Shown: positions 45,364 to 54,809 of the stretch, piece after piece
Position numbering within the stretch: the stretch's first letter is position 1
Layout: the number at the start of each line of letters is the position of its first letter
Source: Amoebophrya sp. A120
Taxonomy: Eukaryota; Sar; Dinophyceae; Syndiniales; Amoebophryaceae
Assembly: GCA_905178155.1 (NCBI GenBank)
Contig: CAJINV010000002.1
Span: 208,354-272,353 of the forward strand
DNA: 64,000 nt
Direction: 5' to 3'
Notes under the pieces: generated by a model
Told to the model about the DNA's origin: nothing
Seen by the model: only the letters and a program-made list of their open reading frames with translations
Database searches by the model: none
Program-made: the position numbers and the translations under genes

Positions 45364-47579
45364 TTATAGGTAGATGCTAGACGGCCTTTTAGGCTTTTCG
45401 ACATCCGTAGGCATCAAGAGCTCAATGCTACCGAACAAACGGAGGGCATTATTCAAGGGGTCGCTGACGATCTGCAACTTTTCTACGGTCATCCCCCTTC
45501 CAAGCGCCGCGCTGTCAAACTTGAAAACGCAGTCTAATTGGTAGGACCTCCAGTGCCGCGCGGGACCATGGGCAGCGAAGCTGACGGTCAAATAGCGTTC
45601 CGTGCCACGAGTGGTTTCACTTGTTTCTGGGGTTGTTTGTTTCATCTCAAAGGCTCTTCCTTCCGGAGGCGTGCGTGAAAAGGAGGCGCGCACCGTGCTA
45701 CCCGTCCGAAAGTCCCGAAGGGAGAAATTGTAATCGTTATCGCTTCTCGATTATCGACATTGCAAAAGTATCGCTGGCGTGACCGTACTAGCAGAAATTG
45801 CATGACAAACCTTATTTGCAGAAATTCCTAATAAAAGTAGGCGGTGTTAATGCTGATTCGGGTTCAGGCAAAGAAAGAAGAAGACTCGTCATGCATTACT
45901 GCAATTCGCACGATAGTAAGCGCCTGCGATTCTTTTGCAGAGGATATCGATACCTGGCTCGCGAACGCCCGGGTAACGAACACCCACTCGCCTATGGTCC
46001 ACTGCTTGGATATCCTGAGTAAAAACGTACCCACGCCAGAGTTGTAATGCTAAAAGGAATTGCAGCACACTTTGCCCCCCCCTCTGCCCCAGGCCGCAGA
46101 TGGCTTGACACGCAGGGGGGGTAGGTCAGGCGGACACCGAAGCGCCATCACCATCATCTCCCGGCCGCTCCATACTATACTCGCAAACAACCAACTTTTC
46201 GCCACCAACCAACTTTTTTGCCAACCACCAACATTTTTTGCCAACAGTATCAACCTCATTTCCTACCAACTTTGCCAACTAACGCCAGAGTTGTAATGCA
46301 GATTTGCAAAGACAGGAAGACTTGTAATGCGCATCCCCATGAGAGCCATTTCCAGTCGTGTTTTGGAATTTGTGATGCTGTGAACAGGATGAGCAGATGG
46401 ATTTCTGATGCGTTTGCCCTTGCTATAGCCTGCACTACACTGCATAGTGCAATTTGTCATGCGTGACTCACAAAACTCCTAGGTTTGTGTTGCAAAATCC
46501 CCATCCTGACTCTGGTGTGGGTACGTTTTTACTCAGGATATTGGATGGCCGAGGAGCCGGTATCGTGGATACCGGCTCATTATCCTGTGCAAAAGTATCG
46601 TACTCGTATAAATGCAAGTCTTGCATTACAAATCCTTTTCTTAAGGTTAAGGCAGATCCGCATTACAAATTTCATTTCTCATGCAGAGGAAATTTGTAAT
46701 GCATTTATACGAGTACGATACTTTTGCAATGCATACTCATCGGCCGGCAGATTAATCTTCAGCTGCATGGCGCTGAGGAGCGGTTTGAGCTTTTCGATTC
46801 GTTCTGCCTTCCGCCGCCGTGCTGCCGCGAGCTGCCTTTGAAATCTCTCAGACTGCTGCCAGCGCGTGAGATCGGCGTAACCTGGCATCGCTGTCTCGTG
46901 GTCCGCCCGCGGGGGGCACAAGTATCTTCACATTCGCGTCGTCCTCCTCCTGAACATGCGGTGTGATGAAGCCGTAGGCCTCCTTGCCGGTCTTATAAAA
47001 CGTAAACTGCCCGATGGCCTTGCCGTCCTCGTTTCGCATGAAAGCCGGAATGGGAAGGTCTTGTGGCGGGTCCCGTCTGGGAGTGTTAATGCGGTGCATC
47101 TGCGCCTGGCCCCGGTTCTCAGCAGCGAACTTTGTACTGCTCTGGCCCGCTGCCGTCGTCTGCCTGTCGGAGCAAGTGTGTTGACCTCCCCCATATCGTT
47201 GCCGCGCACCAGCAGACGGCCCTGCATTGTTGTTGTACAATTCCTCCTCATCTGCATAGAGATGCGGATCGTGCGTATATTTCGCGCTGCCCACTGAGGA
47301 AGACGTTGGTGGGCTGACGAAGTTGCTCTTCGAAGTCTGTAAGCTGTTCGCCCTACTCTTCTGTTGCAAATCGAAGCCGTTGCGCGAGAAAGAGCGATCA
47401 CTTGTCAGGCGCACAGCGGTGGACGTTCCAAACGTTTGTTTCCCGCTTGACGAGGCGGCGCTCCTCAATATATTTTGACTGCCTCTATGCGTGGTGGGAG
47501 GGCCCATCATCATCTTGTTCCGCACAGTGCCTCTAGTAGTGCTGCTATGCGGTTCTTCTGCATCCTCCCCGTACGACAT
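45364..47579 (-). CDS. Cold-shock-domain-like protein with one apparent frame break
   Basis: Exons in coding order: 47579-46736, 46580-46541, 46010-45947, 45751-45364. The last three joins read in frame to the stop at 45364. The first exon starts MSYGEDAEEP and is Ser/Thr-rich until about residue 180. It then shows a cold-shock-like strand pattern at residues 186-220 (IGQFTFYKTGKEAYGFITP), as in nucleic-acid-binding CSD proteins. After NVKIL the frame must shift by one base (between 46850 and 46931, most likely the G6 run at 46911-46916) to reach PGYADLTRWQQSERF and a charged helix. Total length is 1,321 nt, one more than a multiple of three. The C-terminal part (WTIGEWVFVTRAFASQVS...) is not recognised. 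RNA binding is inferred from the CSD likeness only. Confidence 0.65.
45752..45946. mobile_element. Introner, family A, expanded (195 bp)
   Basis: Start TATCGACATTGC, end GCAGAGGATA; arms contain inserted bases (GCTGGCGTGAC). Duplication TCGAT/TCGAT, exact. Phase 1. Confidence 0.88.
46011..46540. mobile_element. Introner, family C, enlarged (530 bp)
   Basis: Ends TATCCTGAGTAAAAACG and TTTTTACTCAGGATA. Duplication TTGGA/TTGGA, exact. About 250 bp longer than its relatives because of an internal insertion; internal orientation is opposite to the 480-758 copy. Phase 2. Confidence 0.92.
46051..46299. repeat. 249-bp insertion within a family C introner
   Basis: The 17-bp phrase CGCCAGAGTTGTAATGC occurs at 46034-46050 and again at 46283-46299, bracketing new sequence with repeated ACCAACTTTT and TTTGCCAAC units. 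It could be a replication-slippage or template-switch insertion; no transposon ends are seen. Confidence 0.7.
46581..46735. mobile_element. Introner, family A (155 bp)
   Basis: Ends TATCCTGTGC and GCAATGCATA. Duplication CTCAT/CTCAT, exact. Phase 0. Confidence 0.92.
46891..46923. repeat. 33-bp direct repeat shared with 48067-48099
   Basis: CTGTCTCGTGGTCCGCCCGC then GG(G/A)GGGCACAAGT occurs here and at 48067-48099 with a single mismatch. In both genes it can encode CPPRADHET on the minus strand, so it marks a shared protein segment or a copied patch. Confidence 0.75.
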
Positions 47580-48020
47580 CGTAACCCGTGGCTCGTCTCT
47601 CGCCGGAGGAAGCAGTTTAGAAATTCATACTGGCATCTTCTCCCGACCCTCTTCAAAGCGCGACTCGTGCAGCGCGATTCGTGGCCAGTCCCACTTAGTC
47701 AAATCTTGCGTAGCCCGTGAAGATCACCGCGTCATCTCACGCGGAGAACATGACGCGCAAAAAAGAAAAAAACGTATCACAGTTCGTCGCTCGCCCTCGA
47801 CCGAAACGCGACCTGTAGCTGAAGAAAGACCGCGCACTCCTTCAGCAAGCTCCCACCAGCTAGTGCTCGGCATTTAACGTCCTCCGCAACGGTAAGAGAA
47901 CGGCAAAAGCAACGGTAGGAGAACGGTAAGAGAACGGTTACGCAGCGTTACGCAGCGTTTCTCATTTGTAGTATAATTTGTCCAAGTGAAGTGGCCGCGG
48001 CCATCAAAAAGGAGCCATTA

Positions 48021-48060
48021 TCATACACCCGCGTTGATCATCATACACCCGCGTTGATCA
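48021..48060. repeat. 20-bp unit repeated twice
   Basis: TCATACACCCGCGTTGATCA at 48021-48040 and 48041-48060. The second unit carries the stop codon of the gene ending at 48041. The phrase echoes ATCAACACCCGCGTC at the heads of the 24.1 and 27.0 kb duplication units. Confidence 0.75.
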
Positions 48061-49339
48061 TCATCACTGTCTCGTGGTCCGCCCGCGGAGGGCACAAGTT
48101 CGGACACTGTGGGGCACGAAGACGATCGTCGTGGACACAGAGGTTCTCTTCTTTCTCGAAAAACAGCTCGGGCATATCAACTGCAAATACCGAAGACGGA
48201 TCGGGGTGTGAAAGTAGAGTGCAAGATGTGTCATGATGCGTCTCGCACTCCATAGTACGCAGCATGGTCTAGAATGCACACAAAGACATCACAGATAATT
48301 CTACTGCGAGATCTTCCTCAAGCCTATCCAAAATGAGGAGTCCGCACCTTGCCTAGCAAGAAGTGGGCAACTACTTTTGGCGTTCATTTACGCAATACAG
48401 ATTTTTATTTCGGGAAGATCAAGATCGAAGCTTGCTTTATTTATGACAATCTGTTTCCTGCTTCCAGACTTTAATCTTCGATATTTGCAATGCGTAGAAC
48501 ACATGGCGCAACAAAAAGGAAGCATCCATTTCGCCGAGCTCAATTCGCTCGCCATCAAGCATATCATATGTAAAAAGGTCCCCACCCCGTAGTGAAGTTG
48601 CTGCGAACTCTGCAGCACAAGTCCGGAAGTTTTATTGGAAGCCACGCATGACAAGTTGTGGTCCGTAGTGAAGTGCAGGGTCCTAGGAAGGACAGCCGCA
48701 TTACAAATCCATCTGCTTATCCTGTTCACAGCATTATACAAATTTCCAAACACGTCGATTGAAAACGTAAACGGCTGTTGTGGGATGCGCATTACAACTG
48801 TTCACGTTCCTGCACCCGAAATTACCAATCTGCATCACAAGTCAAACTCTGGGGTGGGGACGTTTTTCCACAGGATAAAGCATAGTAATTCTATCCGGCT
48901 CCCCCTGGCCGGCATCTAGCTTTTCTTCGAACGTTCTGCGAGCCTGTTCCAGCCGTTTGCCCAACAATTCGTGTACAGGCCGGCGCAAAGCGTCCTCTTG
49001 ACCACCGAAAACCGTCTTGACAAAGTGGCTGTAGAAGTGCGCCACGCCAATGGCGCGCATCGTGCGGTTCACACGCTCCAGATCTTGGGAAATAAACGGG
49101 GACGGTGCGGGAGAATGTAAAAAGCTCGCAATCTGCTTTCCGTGCAGGTCCAGCCGAAGAGCGCCATTGGTCTGGCTCTGGTGGCTGGCTTGTAGTTCCG
49201 CATGACCTTCTTCTTCCTGCGAACTACCCGTCCCGGAGGCCAAAGTCAACCCGGCCGAGGACGACGGCGAGGCCTTCAAGGCGACGACGAAAAAGTCTTG
49301 GCGCCCCAAGAGCGTCGCGACTGCCAAGCGCTTCATCAT
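48041..49339 (-). CDS. Hypothetical protein, 216 residues, three exons
   Basis: Exons in coding order: 49339-48878, 48561-48497, 48174-48041. With 5 nt dropped per junction the coding length is 651 nt, 217 codons with the stop. The start MMKRLAVATLLGRQ is the first ATG. The body has a helix-rich stretch (LERVNRTMRAIGVAHFYSHF and HELLGKRLEQARRTFEEKL) that could bind a partner; no family is recognised. The C-terminus CPPRADHETVM is shared with the neighbouring CSD-like gene through a 33-bp repeat. Confidence 0.75.
48175..48496. mobile_element. Introner, family B-like, diverged (322 bp)
   Basis: Inverted ends TATCAACTGCAAATACCGAA and its partner ATTTGCAATGCGTA, with the TCTGGGTCTGG core lost. 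Flanks GGGCA/GAACA match at 3 of 5. Removal keeps the frame (phase 0). Confidence 0.8.
48562..48877. mobile_element. Introner, family C (316 bp)
   Basis: Start TATCATATGTAAAAAGG, end TTTTTCCACAGGATA. Duplication AAGCA/AAGCA, exact. Phase 0. Confidence 0.92.
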
Positions 49340-51342
49340 TGTGAGACTATATCGGTAGTTGACTGAGCAATCCTAATATCCGCCAACAGTAGTAGAGAAA
49401 GTTGCTGTAACAATAGTTGTCACGTTCTTGCAATAGAAAGAACGCGAATGAAGTCGATCCGTGAGAGAAACGAAAATAGAGCAATGCAACCGAAAGGAAC
49501 TGCGAGAATCTGTGTCGTCGGTATGGGTTTACACATGAAAGACGAGAGCAAGACGAAAATGAAAGTATTGCGAAGTAAAACCCCAGGGCGATGAAGTTTG
49601 AATTTTATTCAGTAGCGAAGCGAACCATAAGTTTGCAATGCACGATTTCCTGCGAGGTGTGGGTTGGAATTGGACAAGAAGATGAAGATCTACTTAAGCC
49701 AGCCTGGAACTTGACAGATTTATTTTTCTCAAAAATTCTACTGCGCGTACCGAGTGGCGACTTTTTAGGTCGCAAGCACAAGCCGTGACTGTTTTTGAGT
49801 CGGATTTGGTGCATCAAAGCGTCGAAGTCAGGATTTTGAAATGTTCTTTGTCTTTGATCTTTTGTGTACAGATCTCATGTAATTCCATGATTTCATCCTT
49901 CCCGGATCTCGATCTCATACTAGAGCCCCGATTTACAATTTATTTAATCAATCTGATTTCATCTCCGTCGACCGATGCAAGTAGTACTACAAGGATCTGC
50001 TCTTCCTCCATATTCAAAGGAAATACTGCTAGACTTTTGGTTTGTAGTTTTACTGGTGGATAATTCAAGCTCTTTACATCATCACAACTACGACCCTGAT
50101 ACAGGCGCCACCAGTAAGAAATGAAATAACATGTCGGCCCCAAAATGGAGTGCGTCGCGCTGCACGCCTTGCCTACACCATGGGACGACAGATCCCGGGG
50201 GTGACGTTGAAGATGATCGGGGGCCGTTTCATTGTTTTTCTTTTTTTGTACTTATGTTCACCTTGCTAGCCACTTTCTTTTTCTTGTCTGATTGATGTAG
50301 TACCTGATTTGCGGAAAAAATCGGGGTGGTTCAGCTGTGACTGCTTCTGCTTCTGCTTGCTTCGAGAAAGTTTTTCAACAGATGTTGTACTGTTTTTGGG
50401 AGCAGTGTTTCACGACGTTTTTCTCTTTCCATGTGTTCCTGCTGGGGAGTTTTTGCTCTTAAGCATACATACCGAGGATAGTACCTGCTTAGCAGTTGTA
50501 TGTATTTCCCTCCGTGCAATGTAGTTCCACATCAGGACATGCTGTGCAACAGAGTTTTCGTCCCAGTACGTGCCGTGCAATGGAGATTCTAGTTTTTAAT
50601 TCTTTCGTCATAAAAATAAATTTCATGGTGATAGTGCCACGTCGTCCAACAGCAGTGGTAAGTAGGGTGTTTTCAAAAAAAGTTCCCCGCTTTTAAAAAA
50701 TCAGTACTCAGTCCGGGTCACGAAGAACAACTGTTGCTCCAAAAATGATATCGTACTCGTCGTGGATAGAAGGAAAATAAATAGCTACAACCGGCGAAGG
50801 AAAGTGAAAAACTTCTTGAATAGGACGAGGTTGGTATAGAGACCCTCTTCGTGAAAGTGCTCCGTTTCCTAATTGGGCTGGCCGCCAATAGACTGCACCA
50901 ACGAAATTATAGGTTGGTCCTGTAATACGTATAGAGAAATGCTGGTTTGTTGTAGGAAGAAGAAGTAGAAGTCCCAAAAGAACTATCCAGCAGTGCAAAT
51001 GAGTACCAAAATGTCAAATCGTTCTACTGAGCAGCAAAGAACCTTGCTGACCTGTGCTGCTCCACCTGAATTGAAGTAGAAGTCGAGCCTGAGCAGCAGC
51101 ATGAAAGTGCAGCGGAACGCATTTTTTGGACAGCGTGTGAAACGTAGGTGCAGCCACTGTAGCAAGGTAAGTCAATGCTCGGCGGGGTGCAGTACTGATG
51201 CCGTTTGCAATCATAAATTGCGTCACAACTTATCATGTGGCGTAGCAGGGTGGTCAAGATTCTTGCCGACAGTGGCCAACCCCAACTCTTGCTGTGTAGA
51301 AGGGAGAGTTGGCCACCGTGGTCATATTGCTACATCCTCTCT
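49340..51342. other. Intergenic, nothing recognised
   Basis: AT-leaning sequence on the 5' side of the 48041-49339 gene. There are short ORFs on both strands but none with codon patterns, domains or introners that support a gene. Confidence 0.6.
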
Positions 51343-52418
51343 CTACTCCGAGTCTGACCCATAAGAGGCCATCAACATCCCAGGTGGTTGTAAACCTCCG
51401 CCCGCGTGGTACTCCTGGTCCTGGTCCTCCTGCCCCAGCCCGAAAATTTCCGCAAAACTTGCCTGCGTGCTCTGCGTGCTCGGTGCCGGAGATGGTGATG
51501 TTGAATTTGAATTGTTTTTCCGCCACTCATATCCTGTGCAAAAGTATCGTACTCGTAGTAATCGCAATCATGCATGACAAATCTCCGTCCTAACCTAAAT
51601 CCGCATTACAAATTCCATTTTTCATGCTGAGGGAATTTGTCATGCGATTTATACTAGTACGATACTTTTGCAATGCATAACTCAGCACCGAAAACCCCCT
51701 CCTCCTCCGGATCGCCGTCTTCGCCGTACATGTCTGGCTTGTCGCCGCGCTTTTCCAACTCCTCCCTGCTGTATGACCGTGCGCAAGAAGATGAACTCCT
51801 TGTCAGCTGTCCCTCATTTTTTTCATGCAAAAAGTCTTTGCATTTTTGCAAGATCTCCGGCTATACTATCATTCTAGCACCAGAGGACTCACTTCGCAGT
51901 ATGATGACAAGCAGCAGCTCGGACGATTTTTATAATTTCAAGACATTTGCTGAACTAAAAGCCGTGGCCGTGCCTGGGATTTTTGTCATGCAAAATAAAA
52001 ATTTACAATGAGAGAGTTCATGATCTGTCCATGTGGCCTTCTCCACTTCTGTTCATGCACTTTATTTCATTCGAATGAGGACGAGGGAGACCCCACGACG
52101 AGTTCGTCTGCTTGTTGTGCACTCTGATATAATGCTAGCGGCGCTGCCCGTTGCGCGGTTTGCCTGCCGCAACCGGCCCAAGTCTGGCGTTTGTAGAAAG
52201 GTGGCCACTGTTGGCCAGAAGGTTTCTTCACCGGACGAAAAGTGGTCGTCATCCGCATGATCTCCCTGCTTGTTCTCCTGCGTTTTTCCCCCGGTCCGGG
52301 TCCGATTGAAGACAACAGCATTACTGTAGGCCGGCAGCGAACAAGCATGAACGAAAAGAACCAATGGCAATGCCGCCGCGCGGCTGGGAAAAATCATTCT
52401 CGGGCCAGCGCCAACCAT
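51343..52418 (-). CDS. Small protein with N-terminal signal peptide, 184 residues
   Basis: Exons in coding order: 52418-52133, 51771-51680, 51529-51343. The 5-nt rule gives 555 nt, 185 codons including the stop TAG at 51343. The N-terminus has a signal-like core (AAALPLVLFVHACSLPAYS, about residues 14-32), so secretion or ER entry is likely. The following segment (WPTVATFLQTPDLGRLRQ) vaguely recalls an F-box helix, which would not fit a secreted protein; I give it little weight. The tail is acidic and Ser/Pro-rich. Joins read ...GSAASREELEKRG and ...GAEWRKNNSN in frame. Confidence 0.75.
51530..51679. mobile_element. Introner, family A (150 bp)
   Basis: Ends TATCCTGTGC and GCAATGCATA. Duplication ACTCA/ACTCA, exact. 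Phase 1. Confidence 0.92.
51772..52132. mobile_element. Introner, family D-like, diverged (361 bp)
   Basis: Start TATGACCGTGCGCAAG, end GTTGTGCACTCTGATATAA; the middle is longer than other D copies. Duplication TGCTG/TGCTA (4 of 5). Phase 1. Confidence 0.78.
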
Positions 52419-54809
52419 TCTCCCTGATCCTGATGTGGTCCTCGTGGAAACAATAAATTTGAAACGGGGAGTTGAGATCCTGGTTGCGGGTATGGTATGT
52501 ATTGCAATGTAAAATCAAAAAATGTGCTCGTCGTGTGATATGTCAAAACAAGTAGTCATGGGCTAGTACTTTGATTGGAAAGAATGCAGGTCGCGTTTCT
52601 GTGCAAAATCTAGGCAGAGGCGCTAGTGGAAGACTTATGTGCCGTGTTTCTTTTGTTGTGGCTAAAACTCCTAAACCTCGTCGAAATTTTGGTTGTGATT
52701 TTAGATTTGATCTTAATTTGAATGGAGTTACGAGGACGGCTCAGCCTCAGCTACACAATACGACACGAAAACCGATCGAAGAAATACTTAGGCGGATTCA
52801 ATTTTTCTGTGCCCAAAAATTTTACTCACTTATACTGAAATACTACTTGCAACTGCGAATGGTGTTACTACTGGTGCATAAAACCGACGAAATGAGATTT
52901 CGTCTCTCCCTGTTGTGTAGTATGGTCGACATCAATGACTAGAGCTTGTTTCGGCCAGGTTGTGATCGCACCATACTAAATGTTTGTGCTTTGTGTGTTC
53001 GGAAGAAGTGCATGAACTTAATAAGGAGCAAAAAATGAGGATTTTGTAAAAAGGACCGCTTTCTGAGCGTACAGATTTGATTTTCGCCACACGAGACTTG
53101 AAAAAAAGACCGAATTCATTCATAGGTGCGAACTTGTTTGATTTGATTCAGATTTGGAGTACAAAATCAGGACTTTTCGTTGATCTTGGGTATTTTTCTT
53201 ACGGTTGCGTTTTGATGCGAAACTCTGGATTTTTCCACGATATTGACGTGATCTTCCACTTCCCACGACCACCTAGTACAGCATTTTTTCTTCAACGTGA
53301 TCGCTCTGGTTTGTTGAATTTAAAGCTGACCGAGCGGTCGTCAACAGCTGCATCTGCACAAAGGCGGAATGAATGAATTTCTGAGATTCATTTTCACCGA
53401 CGAGTTGTTCTTGATCTTATGATGGATCCAGCGAACGGAGTCGTGTCTTCTCCACCTAATATTTCGATTCTCATAATATCACAAAAACTTGTTCGCCGAT
53501 CGTTGCGCTATGCACTTCGCAAGAACAGAAAGATTGTGCCCGGGCCGCCCGAGGTCGCGAACACCATCGGACGAGAACCTTGTTCCAAAGCCTCACTCTA
53601 TATTGCGACAGCAGTTCTGGTTTTTTTCCTGTCTTTCAACATATGATGCGGTCGGACCACTGCTGTTCAACTTATGATGTAAAGATGATACGTATAGTAC
53701 ACGACTCGGGTGAAAATTTTGGGCAGTGCTCGACGTTCCTCCTTCTCCCCAATAAACTTCGCAGCGATGCGAGATGGGCTTTCATACAACTTTTCTCTCC
53801 TCTTCTTGGTTCGGGTTGCTCTCTGCGTTGTAATAAATGCCAATGGGTTTTCGTTTTCATAAAATGTGAATCGTACAATAGATATGTTGACTTCTGTGTC
53901 GTGTTTCAGCTCTACTACGGTGGTCGAGAAGATGTTTCTAAAATGATTTTGTGGTCAGCTAGAGAAAATAAAAAGACAGCACTTGTTGGCCGGCCCCGCA
54001 ACAGCCAGCAGACGGGGCCCCGCCGGACTTCTCATGATAACGCACCACTAATATACTGCAGCGTCATGACCTACAAAGTGGGTCATGTCTTTTTTTGTGT
54101 TTTTTTTTTGTATGTCGTTTCCCTTACTGTCTCCTGCTGTACTGGTTTAATAGTACTGGTTATGGTTTATTACTGTTGTGAAGACTCGACTTTGCGCTAG
54201 TACAATAGTTTTCTTTTTATGCTGGACTTACGTAACAAATGAAGCGCGACCACTATGTAGTACCGTGTACAGCTACTAAAAGTAAAAGATGAAATCAACC
54301 CGAACTATAATTGGATGCAAAGTTACAGAGAACATGGCGACCTCGTCGACGGGCACGGGGCGGCTGCTCAACTTTTACCTGTTTGTGCAACAACTCCCAA
54401 GCAAGCACTAATGATGTGCAGCGAACGACCCTCTGCGGCCACATTAGAAACAAATGCCGACGGACAAGTACTAGGACAGCACATAGAAAAAGTGATAAAT
54501 ACGATAAAAAAGAAACTGGTTAATAGTATTTAGGCTGCAAATTCATCATATAGACAGAAAACGGCTTCATCTCTGATATGCAATTCGGCTTGATGCAGCC
54601 CCTACAACTACTAAAGACAACAACATTTTCTTTTTCTCAACAACGCCCTCATCCCGGCGTCCCGTATCTATAGAATGCAAGCAAAAAATAAAATAGCAGA
54701 ATCGACACTAAGTAATGCAATGAACAAGAATAGTGCCATCATTAGCAGCGTGCTGACTACGGTAATGATGAAGATCATTGAAAATTATCACATCTTGTTC
54801 CCTTCTTCT
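52419..54809. other. Intergenic, nothing convincing
   Basis: Long gap between two minus-strand genes. Plus-strand ORFs occur at 52571-52942 and 53580-54200 but lack recognisable domains, are Cys/Phe/Tyr-rich as expected from T-rich DNA, and contain no introners, unlike every supported gene here. Confidence 0.55.

Noticed and set aside
53580-54200. Plus-strand ORF of 206 codons
   Set aside because: Only candidate of this size on the plus strand; no domain, composition follows local T-richness, no introner.
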